DNA of 5,909 nucleotides from Deltaproteobacteria bacterium (GTDB lineage: Bacteria; Myxococcota_A; UBA796; UBA2385): positions 1 to 5,909 of the forward strand of contig RFKJ01000809.1 in assembly GCA_003694325.1 (NCBI GenBank). Direction: 5' to 3'. Numbering within the stretch: position 1 is the first letter of the stretch; each line of letters starts with the position of its first letter. This document shows positions 1-5,442 of the stretch, piece after piece. The translations under genes were made by a program, and so were the position numbers. The notes under the pieces are model-generated. The model worked only from the letters and a program-made list of their open reading frames with translations. It did no database searches and was not told where the DNA came from.

Positions 1-1239
1 ATCGAGGCCCTGGCCGAGCGGGTCGGCGCGGAGCTGGTGTGGGAGCCGGTTCTTCTCGGCGGCATCCTGCGGGCCGTCGGGTCCCCCGACGTTCCCGCCA
101 GCCGGTACGCGCCGGCCCGGGTGGCCATCGAAGACGCCAACCTCGTCCACCAGGCGGAGCTGCGCGGCGCCCCGCTGTCGCGGCACCCTCGCCACCCGCT
201 CCGCACCCTCGATGCCATGCGGCTCATCACCTCGGCCCCGCCCGCCACCCGCCCGGCCCTCAGCCGTGCCCTGTTCGAGGCGTACCACGTCGAGAACCGC
301 GACATCACCGACCGCAGCGAGCTCGCGGCGATCGCCGCCGACCATGGCCTGGACCTCGACGCCATCGACGATCCCGACGTCAAGGCCGACCTGCGCCGAC
401 GAACCGAACACGCCGTCTCGCTCGGGATCTTCGGGGTGCCGACCCTCTGGGCCCGAACCGACCGCCACCCCGAGGGGCGCTTCTGGTGGGGGGTGGACCG
501 CCTCCACATCGCCGAGGCCGCGCTGATGGGGGCCACCACTCGCGATGCGGCGCCGGCCCCCCTCGACCGCGACGGGGCCGTCCCGCGATCGCCGCCCCCT
601 CTGCCCGTCTCCGCGCCGGCCCGGGTCGAGCTGTACCACGACTTCTCCAGCCCGTTCAGCTACCTGGCGAGCACCCAGGCCCGGCGGATCACCGAGGAGC
701 ACGGCGCCACCCTGGTGTGGCGCCCCATGCTGCTGGGCGCCCTGTTCCGCGACATCGGCGCCCCCATGGTCCCCCTGCACACCATGCCGCCGGCCAAGGC
801 CCGCTACATGCTCACCGACCTCCACGACTGGTCCGCCTGGTGGGGGGTTCCGTTCTCCTTCCCCTCCTGTTTCCCGGTGCGGACCATCACCGCCCTGCGC
901 GCCGCCCTGGTCGAGCCCCGGCTCACGCCGGTGCTCTACGCCGCGCTGTGGGTCGACGGCCAGGACATCGGCGACGACGAGGTCCTGGCCCGGGTCATCC
1001 GCCACGCCGGCTTCGACGACGAGGCGATCCTCGCCGCCACCCGCACCCCCGCCGTCAAGGACGCGCTGCGGGCCAACACCGAGGCGGCCGCCCGAATCGG
1101 CGCCTGTGGCGCTCCCACCTGGCGGATCATCGGCCCGTCCACCGACGGCCCCCCCCTCCCCGACCTCGTCATCTGGGGCCAGGACCGAGCCGACGTGATC
1201 CACGCCGCCCTGGAGGGATGGCGCCCGCAGCCGCGCTAG
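1..1239 (+). CDS. Tandem-domain DsbA/HCCA isomerase-like (GST-kappa type) protein, 5' truncated
   Basis: The frame is open from the first base, so the start lies outside the window; GTG at 37 is only an internal codon. 412 codons are visible and the TAG stop is at 1237-1239. The chain holds two related thioredoxin-fold domains. Copy 1 (about residues 1-175) has lost its first strand at the window edge but keeps a 'VWEPVLLGGILRAVG' block, a helical insert and a cis-Pro 'GIFGVPTLW' motif. A Pro/Ala-rich linker (about 180-206) follows. Copy 2 (about 208-405) is complete: 'VELYHDFSSPFSYLAS', 'LVWRPMLLGALFRDIG', 'FPVRTITALRAAL' and the cis-Pro 'GACGAPTW'. The S-S-P-F-S segment matches the glutathione-activating serine region of 2-hydroxychromene-2-carboxylate isomerases and kappa-class GSTs; no CXXC is present there. 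By family, it may be a glutathione-dependent isomerase or transferase of aromatic catabolism, but the substrate is unknown. Most relatives have one domain of about 200 residues, so the fused duplication is unusual. Family assignment is firm; function is tentative. Confidence 0.85.
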   Translation: MEALAERVGAELVWEPVLLGGILRAVGSPDVPASRYAPARVAIEDANLVHQAELRGAPLSRHPRHPLRTLDAMRLITSAPPATRPALSRALFEAYHVENRDITDRSELAAIAADHGLDLDAIDDPDVKADLRRRTEHAVSLGIFGVPTLWARTDRHPEGRFWWGVDRLHIAEAALMGATTRDAAPAPLDRDGAVPRSPPPLPVSAPARVELYHDFSSPFSYLASTQARRITEEHGATLVWRPMLLGALFRDIGAPMVPLHTMPPAKARYMLTDLHDWSAWWGVPFSFPSCFPVRTITALRAALVEPRLTPVLYAALWVDGQDIGDDEVLARVIRHAGFDDEAILAATRTPAVKDALRANTEAAARIGACGAPTWRIIGPSTDGPPLPDLVIWGQDRADVIHAALEGWRPQPR

Positions 1240-1326
1240 ACGGACCCCGGTTCCGGGCACGGAGGCCGCGCGACCGGGGCACAGCCCGCCCGAAGCGATC
1301 CGCCCCGGGGCCCGGCCACGCGCGCA

Positions 1327-1349
1327 CCGGCGGGCAGGGAACCCGCCGG
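1327..1349. terminator. GC-rich hairpin in the convergent gap, possible bidirectional terminator
   Basis: Perfect 8-bp arms CCGGCGGG (1327-1334) and CCCGCCGG (1342-1349) enclose a 7-nt loop, CAGGGAA. It lies between two converging genes and 8 nt past the lipoprotein stop codon in the minus-strand sense. Neither side has a T-tract, so it does not meet the classic intrinsic-terminator form. It may act as a transcription roadblock or 3'-end stabiliser. A second, weaker inverted repeat in the same gap pairs CCGGGGC (1274-1280) with GCCCCGG (1302-1308), and a small CCCGGTTCCGGG hairpin (1246-1257) follows the plus-strand stop codon. Confidence 0.4.
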
Positions 1350-1356
1350 CGGGCCA

Positions 1357-4300
1357 TCAGGGGGTCGCCTCGAAGATCACGTAGATCTCCCCGGCGTCGG
1401 CCGAGGAGCCGAAGTCGGCTTCCGGGCCACCGATGATCAGCGCATCCCGCCCCAGGCTCCGCAGGTCACCGCCGTAGGTGACGAAAGAGCCGGCGTGGTC
1501 GTAGGCCGTCGAGCCGCTGAAGCTGTAGTCGGCATCCGTCCACGCCAGGGTGCCCGACACCGGGCCCAGGTACAGGTAGGTGGCGCCCTCCGCCGTCGGC
1601 CCGTCGTTGTTGGCCCCGGTCAGCAGGTCGAAGACGCCGTCACCGTCGTGATCACCGTCTCCCGCCACCGAGGAGCCCACCTGTCCGCTGGTCTCCTTGC
1701 CGCGCACGAAGGCCGACGCCACGCTGCTGATCGAGGCCCCATCCAGGCTGCTCAGCGTCGCCGCACCGTAGACGAGGTACACGGAGCCGGCGTTGCTGGC
1801 GGTGGTGTCGTCGAACGGCGCCGTGGTGTAGAAGTCGTCGTAGCCGTCGCCATTCTGGTCACCGGCCATGCTGACGGCCGAGCCGAGCTTGTCTCCCGAG
1901 CTGTCGCCGGTGATCTTGGCCGCGCCCGCGGTCACGTTGATGGTGCCCGAGAGCGGACCGGTGATCAGGTAGGTGGCGCCCGCATCGGTCGACGCCGAGT
2001 CCTGGCGCGGCACGCCGACCACCACGTCGCCGTTGCCGTCCCCGTCGAGGTCGCCGTTGGTGCCGACCGCGAGGCCGATCTGGTCGGCCGCGGACTCGCC
2101 GGTGATCCGGGCCGCCCAGGTGCCATCGCTGATCGCCACGGAACCGGCGGAGATGGGCCCGGCGTAGATGTAGATCCCGCCCGCCGTGGTGGCCGACACG
2201 CTGTCGCCGGTGACCGACAGCAGCAGGTCCACCGTCGTGTCCCCGGTCAGCTCCGAGTAGCTGGTCCGCGCACCGAGGTAGTCGTAGGCGTCCCGTCCGT
2301 AGACCGTGAAGTCGGCCGAAGACATGGCGACCGTCGGATCGGTGAACCCGGACAGGGTCGTCCCGAAGAAGACGTAGGCCGCACCCGCCGAGGTCCCGCT
2401 GGTGTCTTCATTGGGCGCACCGATGGTGATGTCGTCGGTGCCATCCCCGTTGAGGTCGGCGCCACCGATGGTCGTCCGGCCCGCACGGTCCCCGGCGACG
2501 TTGCCGACGAGCTTCAGGTCGGCGTTGGCCAGGCTGACCTCGCCGGTGTAGGTCACCGGCCCGTAGAACAGGTAGGCGGCGCCGGCGTCGGTTCCACCCG
2601 CGTCGTTGTACCGGGCACCGAAGATGACGTCGTCGACGCCATCGCCGTCCACGTCACCCACCCGAGCCGCGCTGATCCCCGCCTGGTCGCCGGCGGACTC
2701 GCCGACGAAGGTGGCGTCGCCCGCCCCCGGCGGCGAGTAGCAGCCGACCTCGGAGCCGTTGCAGTCCTGGTCGATGCCGTCCCCGCAGGTGTCGAGGGCA
2801 CCCGGGTAGGTCAGGTCGCTGTTGTCGTCGCAGTCGGTGTTGTCGCTGACGTAGGTCACCGTCGGCGAACACAGCGTGGTGGTGTTGCTCGGGTTGCCGT
2901 AGCCGTCGCCGTCCTTGTCGCGGTACAGCGTCGGCCCCTCGTCGTCCCGCACCCCGTCGCAGTTGTTGTCGATGCCGTCGCAGACATCCGTGGCCCCGGG
3001 ATAGACCGCCGCGTTGTCGTCGTTGCAGTCGGTGCTGTCGGCGACGTAGCCCGCGGGTGCGTCGCACTGGATGACGAAGGTGCCGATGTCGCCATACCCA
3101 TCGGAGTCGGCGTCGATGTACCAGTAGGTGGCGTCGATGGCGTCGGCTTCGTCGATCAGCCCGTCCCCGTCGTTGTCGATGCCATCGCAGACCTCGTCGG
3201 CCGGACAGCCGCTGGGGTAGTCCTCGTCGATCGAGCCGTCGTAGTCGTTGTCGAATCCGTCACAGGCCTCGACGCACCCGCAGTTCTCGTCGACGAAGCC
3301 GTCCGAATCGTTGTCGATGAGGTCACAGAACTCGCCGTCGGTGGCGCAGTCGGCCCGGAACCAGATGGGGTCCGGATCGCCGAGCTTGTTGGCGGTCCGC
3401 AGCGCGGTGGCCACCCAGATCCGCAGGTAGTTGGGACCCGAGTCGTAGTAGCTGTCCCCGAGGGCGATCAGCTCGTCGAGGGTCTCCATCGTGCCGTCGG
3501 AGTTGTAGTCGGCGACCTCCACCGACCCCTTGCCGAAGGCGATGCGGTTGATCTTGGCGACGAGGAGCTGGCGCCGCAGCCGCAGGAAGGCATCGCCGCC
3601 CGCCAGGTCGGCCGCCAGGGTGGTGATGACCTCGGAGCTGGTGGTGTAGGTGTCCGACGACCCCAGGGTGATCGGCAGGAATTCGAGACCCAGGGTCCCG
3701 TCGAGGACACAGCTCGCGTCCAGCCAGAAGCTGTTGGAGCGGGACTGGTAGTCGGCGCAGGCGGTGCAGCCCTCGTCGGTCAGGCCATCGAAGTCGTTGT
3801 CGTAGGAGTCGCCGCAGGTCTCGATGCAGCCGCAGTCCTCGTCGATGGTGCCGTCGCCGTCGTTGTCGATCCCGTCGCAGTACTCGGGGTCCACGGTGCA
3901 GGCATCGTCGTACCACTGGGGCATGTCCGTGCCGGCGTGGTTCATGTCCCAGAGCTGGGAGTACCAGACGTTCTGGATCCAGTCGACACCGCTGTCGTAC
4001 TGGGCATCGGCCAGCGACACCAGCTCGGCGAAGGTCTCCGGGGTGCCGTCGCCGTCCCAGTCGGTGACCTCGATGTCGTCCAGGGCGAAGTAGGCCATGT
4101 TGAGCTTGGCCGTCAGGAGCTGCTTGCGCAGCTTGAGGTGGGCATCCCCCGCCGGGTCGATGGACAGCGCCGCGGCCACCGCCGATGACGAGGTGATGGT
4201 GTCCGAGTCGCCCAGGTTGATCGGGAAGGGGGTGAACCCGGTCGCCGAGCCGTCCAGCACGCAGGTCGCCGTGGCCCAGTAGTCGGGCAGGCGGGTGGTG

Positions 4301-4530
4301 AAGTTGTCGCAGGTGCCGGTGCAGCCCTCGTCGATGAGGCTGTCGCCGTCGTTGTCGATGCCGTCGCAGATCTCCACGTCGATCCGCCCCTGGAAGGCCC
4401 AGGGGTCGGCGTCGGGATCATCCATTCCCGGCCACACGTGGTCCGAGTAGCGCAGCTCGGCGTCGGGAGCGCAGGCGGCGACGAGCAGGCCGCCGGCAAG
4501 GGCGAGCAGCGACGAGGTTGATGAACGCAT
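1357..4530 (-). CDS. Surface lipoprotein: duplicated novel module, MopE-type Ca-binding motifs, seven-bladed FG-GAP propeller
   Basis: This is a complete 1057-residue protein (ATG at 4530, TGA at 1357-1359). An AAGAGGA Shine-Dalgarno 8 nt upstream supports the start. Residues 1-20 are a lipoprotein signal with lipobox VAAC (Cys20); +2 is Ala, consistent with the outer membrane. MopE-type 'CDGIDNDGDG.IDE' motifs lie near residues 55-70, 217-235, 239-255, 401-419, 422-442 and 447-463. Among them sit two related modules (about 70-216 and 254-400). Two longer MopE-like units follow (469-530, 535-597) with 'D.DGDGYG', 'DCND(D/N)', 'YPGA' and 'CDGIDNNCDG'. Residues 605-1057 hold seven FG-GAP repeats, each opening with a 'GESAGDQAG'-like segment and closing with 'GAxYLxxGP', so a complete integrin-type propeller is likely. 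Five blades keep DxDGDG-type loops. The protein ends on the last blade with no C-terminal sorting tag, so the lipid is the likely anchor. I infer a calcium-stabilised surface adhesion or binding protein; the ligand is unknown. Confidence 0.92.
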   Translation of the reverse strand: MRSSTSSLLALAGGLLVAACAPDAELRYSDHVWPGMDDPDADPWAFQGRIDVEICDGIDNDGDSLIDEGCTGTCDNFTTRLPDYWATATCVLDGSATGFTPFPINLGDSDTITSSSAVAAALSIDPAGDAHLKLRKQLLTAKLNMAYFALDDIEVTDWDGDGTPETFAELVSLADAQYDSGVDWIQNVWYSQLWDMNHAGTDMPQWYDDACTVDPEYCDGIDNDGDGTIDEDCGCIETCGDSYDNDFDGLTDEGCTACADYQSRSNSFWLDASCVLDGTLGLEFLPITLGSSDTYTTSSEVITTLAADLAGGDAFLRLRRQLLVAKINRIAFGKGSVEVADYNSDGTMETLDELIALGDSYYDSGPNYLRIWVATALRTANKLGDPDPIWFRADCATDGEFCDLIDNDSDGFVDENCGCVEACDGFDNDYDGSIDEDYPSGCPADEVCDGIDNDGDGLIDEADAIDATYWYIDADSDGYGDIGTFVIQCDAPAGYVADSTDCNDDNAAVYPGATDVCDGIDNNCDGVRDDEGPTLYRDKDGDGYGNPSNTTTLCSPTVTYVSDNTDCDDNSDLTYPGALDTCGDGIDQDCNGSEVGCYSPPGAGDATFVGESAGDQAGISAARVGDVDGDGVDDVIFGARYNDAGGTDAGAAYLFYGPVTYTGEVSLANADLKLVGNVAGDRAGRTTIGGADLNGDGTDDITIGAPNEDTSGTSAGAAYVFFGTTLSGFTDPTVAMSSADFTVYGRDAYDYLGARTSYSELTGDTTVDLLLSVTGDSVSATTAGGIYIYAGPISAGSVAISDGTWAARITGESAADQIGLAVGTNGDLDGDGNGDVVVGVPRQDSASTDAGATYLITGPLSGTINVTAGAAKITGDSSGDKLGSAVSMAGDQNGDGYDDFYTTAPFDDTTASNAGSVYLVYGAATLSSLDGASISSVASAFVRGKETSGQVGSSVAGDGDHDGDGVFDLLTGANNDGPTAEGATYLYLGPVSGTLAWTDADYSFSGSTAYDHAGSFVTYGGDLRSLGRDALIIGGPEADFGSSADAGEIYVIFEATP
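1360..2718 (-). repeat. Seven FG-GAP (integrin alpha-like) repeats in the lipoprotein
   Basis: The seven repeats of about 53-56 residues cover approximately 608-660, 672-726, 741-795, 807-862, 872-925, 940-995 and 1003-1057 of the protein. Openings in order are GESAGDQAG, GNVAGDRAG, GRDAYDYLG, GESAADQIG, GDSSGDKLG, GKETSGQVG and GSTAYDHAG. The calcium loops are DVDGDGVDD, DLNGDGTDD, a degenerate ELTGDTTVD, DLDGDGNGD, DQNGDGYDD, DHDGDGVFD and a lost loop (GGDLRSLGRDA). Seven is the blade number of integrin-type propellers, so the set looks whole rather than truncated. FG-GAP domains mediate ligand binding in integrins; in bacteria the partner is usually unknown. Confidence 0.88.
2740..3192 (-). 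repeat. MopE-like metal/calcium-binding repeat block in the lipoprotein
   Basis: Residues 447-597 carry 'VCDGIDNDGDGLIDE', then two longer units. Unit 1 reads 'YIDADSDGYGD', 'DSTDCNDDNAAVYPGA' and 'VCDGIDNNCDGV'. Unit 2 reads 'YRDKDGDGYGN', 'DNTDCDDNSDLTYPGA' and 'CGDGIDQDCNGSEVGC'. Paired Cys plus Asp/Asn loops are the hallmark of the MopE-type motif common in Myxococcota surface proteins. The block probably forms a disulfide- and calcium-rigidified stalk between the N-terminal modules and the propeller. At DNA level the recurring motif gives near-identical 22-24 nt blocks, for example 2962-2983, 3167-3190, 3857-3880 and 4346-4369, which could support slippage or recombination. Confidence 0.8.
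3331..3771 (-). repeat. Second copy of an unnamed ~147-residue module in the lipoprotein
   Basis: Residues about 254-400. Shared landmarks with the first copy, in order: a Cys-rich entry, an aromatic-Trp position (FW here, YW in copy 1), CVLDG, P-I-x-LG, SDTxTxSS, GDAxLxLRxQLLxAKxN, VEV (IEV in copy 1), DGTxET and EL, YDSG, then a closing Trp and Cys just before the next 'CDLIDND' motif. Conservation is roughly 40% by eye. The core 'PI.LG...GDA...L..QLL.AK.N' recalls secreted bacterial proteins with a 'YWKNHPEAWP...LTLG...GDA...QL.AAKLN' pattern; this comparison is from memory and unsearched. Confidence 0.7.
3883..4323 (-). repeat. First copy of an unnamed ~147-residue module in the lipoprotein
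   Basis: Residues about 70-216, between a 'CDGIDNDGDSLIDEGC' motif and 'EYCDGIDNDGDGTIDE'. It has PDYW, CVLDG, PFPINLG, SDTITSSS, GDAHLKLRKQLLTAKLNMAYF, IEVTDWDGDGTPETF and YDSG, matching copy two in order and spacing. The 'QLLTAKLN' helix is the best-conserved element. The internal 'DWDGDGTPET' could be another calcium loop; copy two has the weaker 'DYNSDGTMET'. Function is unknown; I infer a secreted, disulfide-bonded globular domain. Confidence 0.7.
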
Positions 4531-4538
4531 GGAGACGG

Positions 4539-4545
4539 TCCTCTT
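4539..4545 (-). promoter_or_regulatory. Ribosome binding site of the lipoprotein gene
   Basis: AAGAGGA on the minus strand ends 8 nt before the ATG at 4530. Its purine match and spacing, with the immediate signal peptide, fix the start of the lipoprotein. Confidence 0.7.
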
Positions 4546-4574
4546 GTGCAGGCGTCCGCAGGGGACTTGCGTGA

Positions 4575-4604
4575 ACGCTACCCTGGCCGGCCAGGGTCTA
4601 TCAA
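4575..4604 (-). promoter_or_regulatory. Candidate promoter of the lipoprotein gene
   Basis: On the minus strand TTGATA (4604-4599) resembles a -35 box, and TAGCGT (4580-4575) is a weak -10-like hexamer 18 nt later. The pair lies 45-74 nt upstream of the ATG and would leave a short leader containing the Shine-Dalgarno. The -10 match is poor, and GC-rich Myxococcota promoters are hard to call by eye, so this is a hypothesis. The spacer is filled by a perfect palindrome. Confidence 0.35.
4580..4597. promoter_or_regulatory. Perfect 18-bp palindrome, candidate operator
   Basis: ACCCTGGCCGGCCAGGGT is its own reverse complement over 18 bp; flanking bases do not extend it. It sits 50-67 nt upstream of the lipoprotein ATG and fills the spacer between the candidate -35 and -10 boxes, the usual place for a repressor or a MerR-type spacer-binding activator. 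As RNA it could form a 7-bp stem with a CCGG loop, but no T-run follows on either strand. Confidence 0.5.
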
Positions 4605-4627
4605 GTTCCGGGCGGCAGGCCCGGAAC
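4605..4627 (-). terminator. Inverted repeat downstream of the secreted-protein gene, possible terminator
   Basis: Perfect 9-bp arms GTTCCGGGC (4605-4613) and GCCCGGAAC (4619-4627) enclose a 5-nt loop. In minus-strand sense it lies 71 nt after the stop codon at 4699 and is followed by TTGATAG, only a token T-run. It may end transcription of the secreted-protein gene or be a second regulatory site, since it directly abuts the candidate -35 box. A smaller hairpin, GCCGCC/GGCGGC (4629-4643, 3-nt loop), is adjacent. Confidence 0.4.
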
Positions 4628-4698
4628 AGCCGCCAACGGCGGCGATCGGGGTTTCCCCCGCGAGGGTGGGCGGCGGCCGCCGTCGGGGCGGGCTTCCC

Positions 4699-5310
4699 TC
4701 ACGGCATCCACGCGAACGCCGCGGAGTCGAAGCACAGGTCGAAGGCCCGGTCGCCGACCGCACCTCCATCGTCCGGTCCGAGCATGAAGGTGGCGCAGGT
4801 CCGGCCGGCTTCGACGTAGGGCGCGTGCTCCTCGGTGAGGACCAGGTCCCACCGGGTGATCCCGGCCAGGGTCCCGTCGGGCCACGACACGCGGGTCCCC
4901 CGGGCGAGCCGCCCCACCGGGTCGGTGGGATCGGACCGGCCGGGCTCCGGGTAGGGGCGAGCGGCATCGAAGCAGGAGTCGGCCGGGGAGAGTTCCCGCA
5001 CCGCCGACTCGGGGACCCACACCCGCAGGCTCAGGGAGGTGATGCGAAACGGCGTGATCCCACAAGCGCTCACCGTCGGCCCGACCTGGGACTGGATCTC
5101 GACCTCTCCCCCCGCGCGGGACACGATCCGGAACACCCGGGGACCGCGGTTGGCGGCGTCGACCGCCCCCGGCTGGCGGAAGCGGGCACAGGGGCCCTGC
5201 CGGCCGGGATGGGCACACATCAGGGCGGTGTCATCGACGAGGGCCCAGGTGTCGGTCGCCGGTGGGCGGGGCGACGCCAGGGCCATGGCGGAGGCAATGA
5301 AGATGAACAT
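4699..5310 (-). CDS. Predicted secreted cysteine-containing protein of unknown function
   Basis: 203 residues; TGA at 4699-4701. The ATG at 5310 is the only ATG/GTG/TTG/CTG codon in the upstream frame before the stop at 5374-5376, and a GGGAGAG Shine-Dalgarno sits 9 nt before it; a second Met at residue 9 is less likely. Residues 1-12 (MFIFIASAMALA) are a very short signal-like segment ending A-L-A before Ser13. It has no basic residue before the hydrophobic core, which is atypical. Six cysteines (32, 41, 83, 113, 172, 193) allow up to three disulfides in the mature chain. There is no later membrane segment and no motif I recognise; the fold may be beta-rich given strands such as 'TSLSLRVWVP' and 'TRWDLVLTEE'. 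It lies between the SDR remnant and the lipoprotein, all on the minus strand. I assign no function beyond probable export to the periplasm or outside. Confidence 0.75.
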   Translation of the reverse strand: MFIFIASAMALASPRPPATDTWALVDDTALMCAHPGRQGPCARFRQPGAVDAANRGPRVFRIVSRAGGEVEIQSQVGPTVSACGITPFRITSLSLRVWVPESAVRELSPADSCFDAARPYPEPGRSDPTDPVGRLARGTRVSWPDGTLAGITRWDLVLTEEHAPYVEAGRTCATFMLGPDDGGAVGDRAFDLCFDSAAFAWMP

Positions 5311-5319
5311 GCGGCGGAA

Positions 5320-5326
5320 CTCTCCC
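5320..5326 (-). promoter_or_regulatory. Ribosome binding site of the secreted-protein gene
   Basis: GGGAGAG on the minus strand, 9 nt before the ATG at 5310, lies between the 12-bp array and the gene. It supports the only in-frame start available. Confidence 0.6.
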
Positions 5327-5366
5327 GGGGGAAGGCTACCCCATCCTGGAGTGGACGCCCCCCGGT

Positions 5367-5442
5367 CGGTGGATCACGCGGTGGATCACGCGGTGGATCA
5401 CGCGGTGGATCACGCGGTGGATCACGCGGTGGATCACGCGGT
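5367..5442. repeat. 12-bp tandem repeat (minisatellite), about 6.3 perfect copies
   Basis: Six identical units of GTGGATCACGCG run from 5369 to 5440, and the 12-base period extends 2 nt on each side with no mismatch. The array fills most of the 123-nt gap between the SDR stop and the secreted-protein start. In minus-strand sense the first unit supplies the SDR TGA (5434-5436), and each further copy repeats TGA in that frame. Each unit contains GATC and a near-palindrome (CGCGGTG-GAT-CACGCG with one bulged G), so DNA or RNA could fold as serial hairpins. Perfect identity implies recent expansion or active homogenisation. Function is unknown. Confidence 0.95.

Noticed and set aside
1327..1349. 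A classic Rho-independent terminator
   Set aside because: The stem is perfect but no T-run follows on either strand, so I list it only as a possible terminator with low confidence.
39..1436. A 465-codon plus-strand frame overlapping the isomerase-like gene
   Set aside because: It is Arg/Pro-rich text typical of a shifted frame in GC-rich coding DNA and shows no conserved motif; the real frame has two aligned thioredoxin-fold domains.
1495..4188. An 897-codon open frame on the plus strand opposite the lipoprotein gene
   Set aside because: It is Val/Arg/Gly-rich low complexity, the reverse reading of GAC/GGC-rich Asp-Gly calcium motifs. It has no recognisable domain or signal, while the minus strand has a signal peptide, ribosome binding site and clear domains.
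5367..5442. The array as a CRISPR
   Set aside because: The units are 12 bp, contiguous and without spacers, and no cas gene is present; it is a plain tandem repeat.
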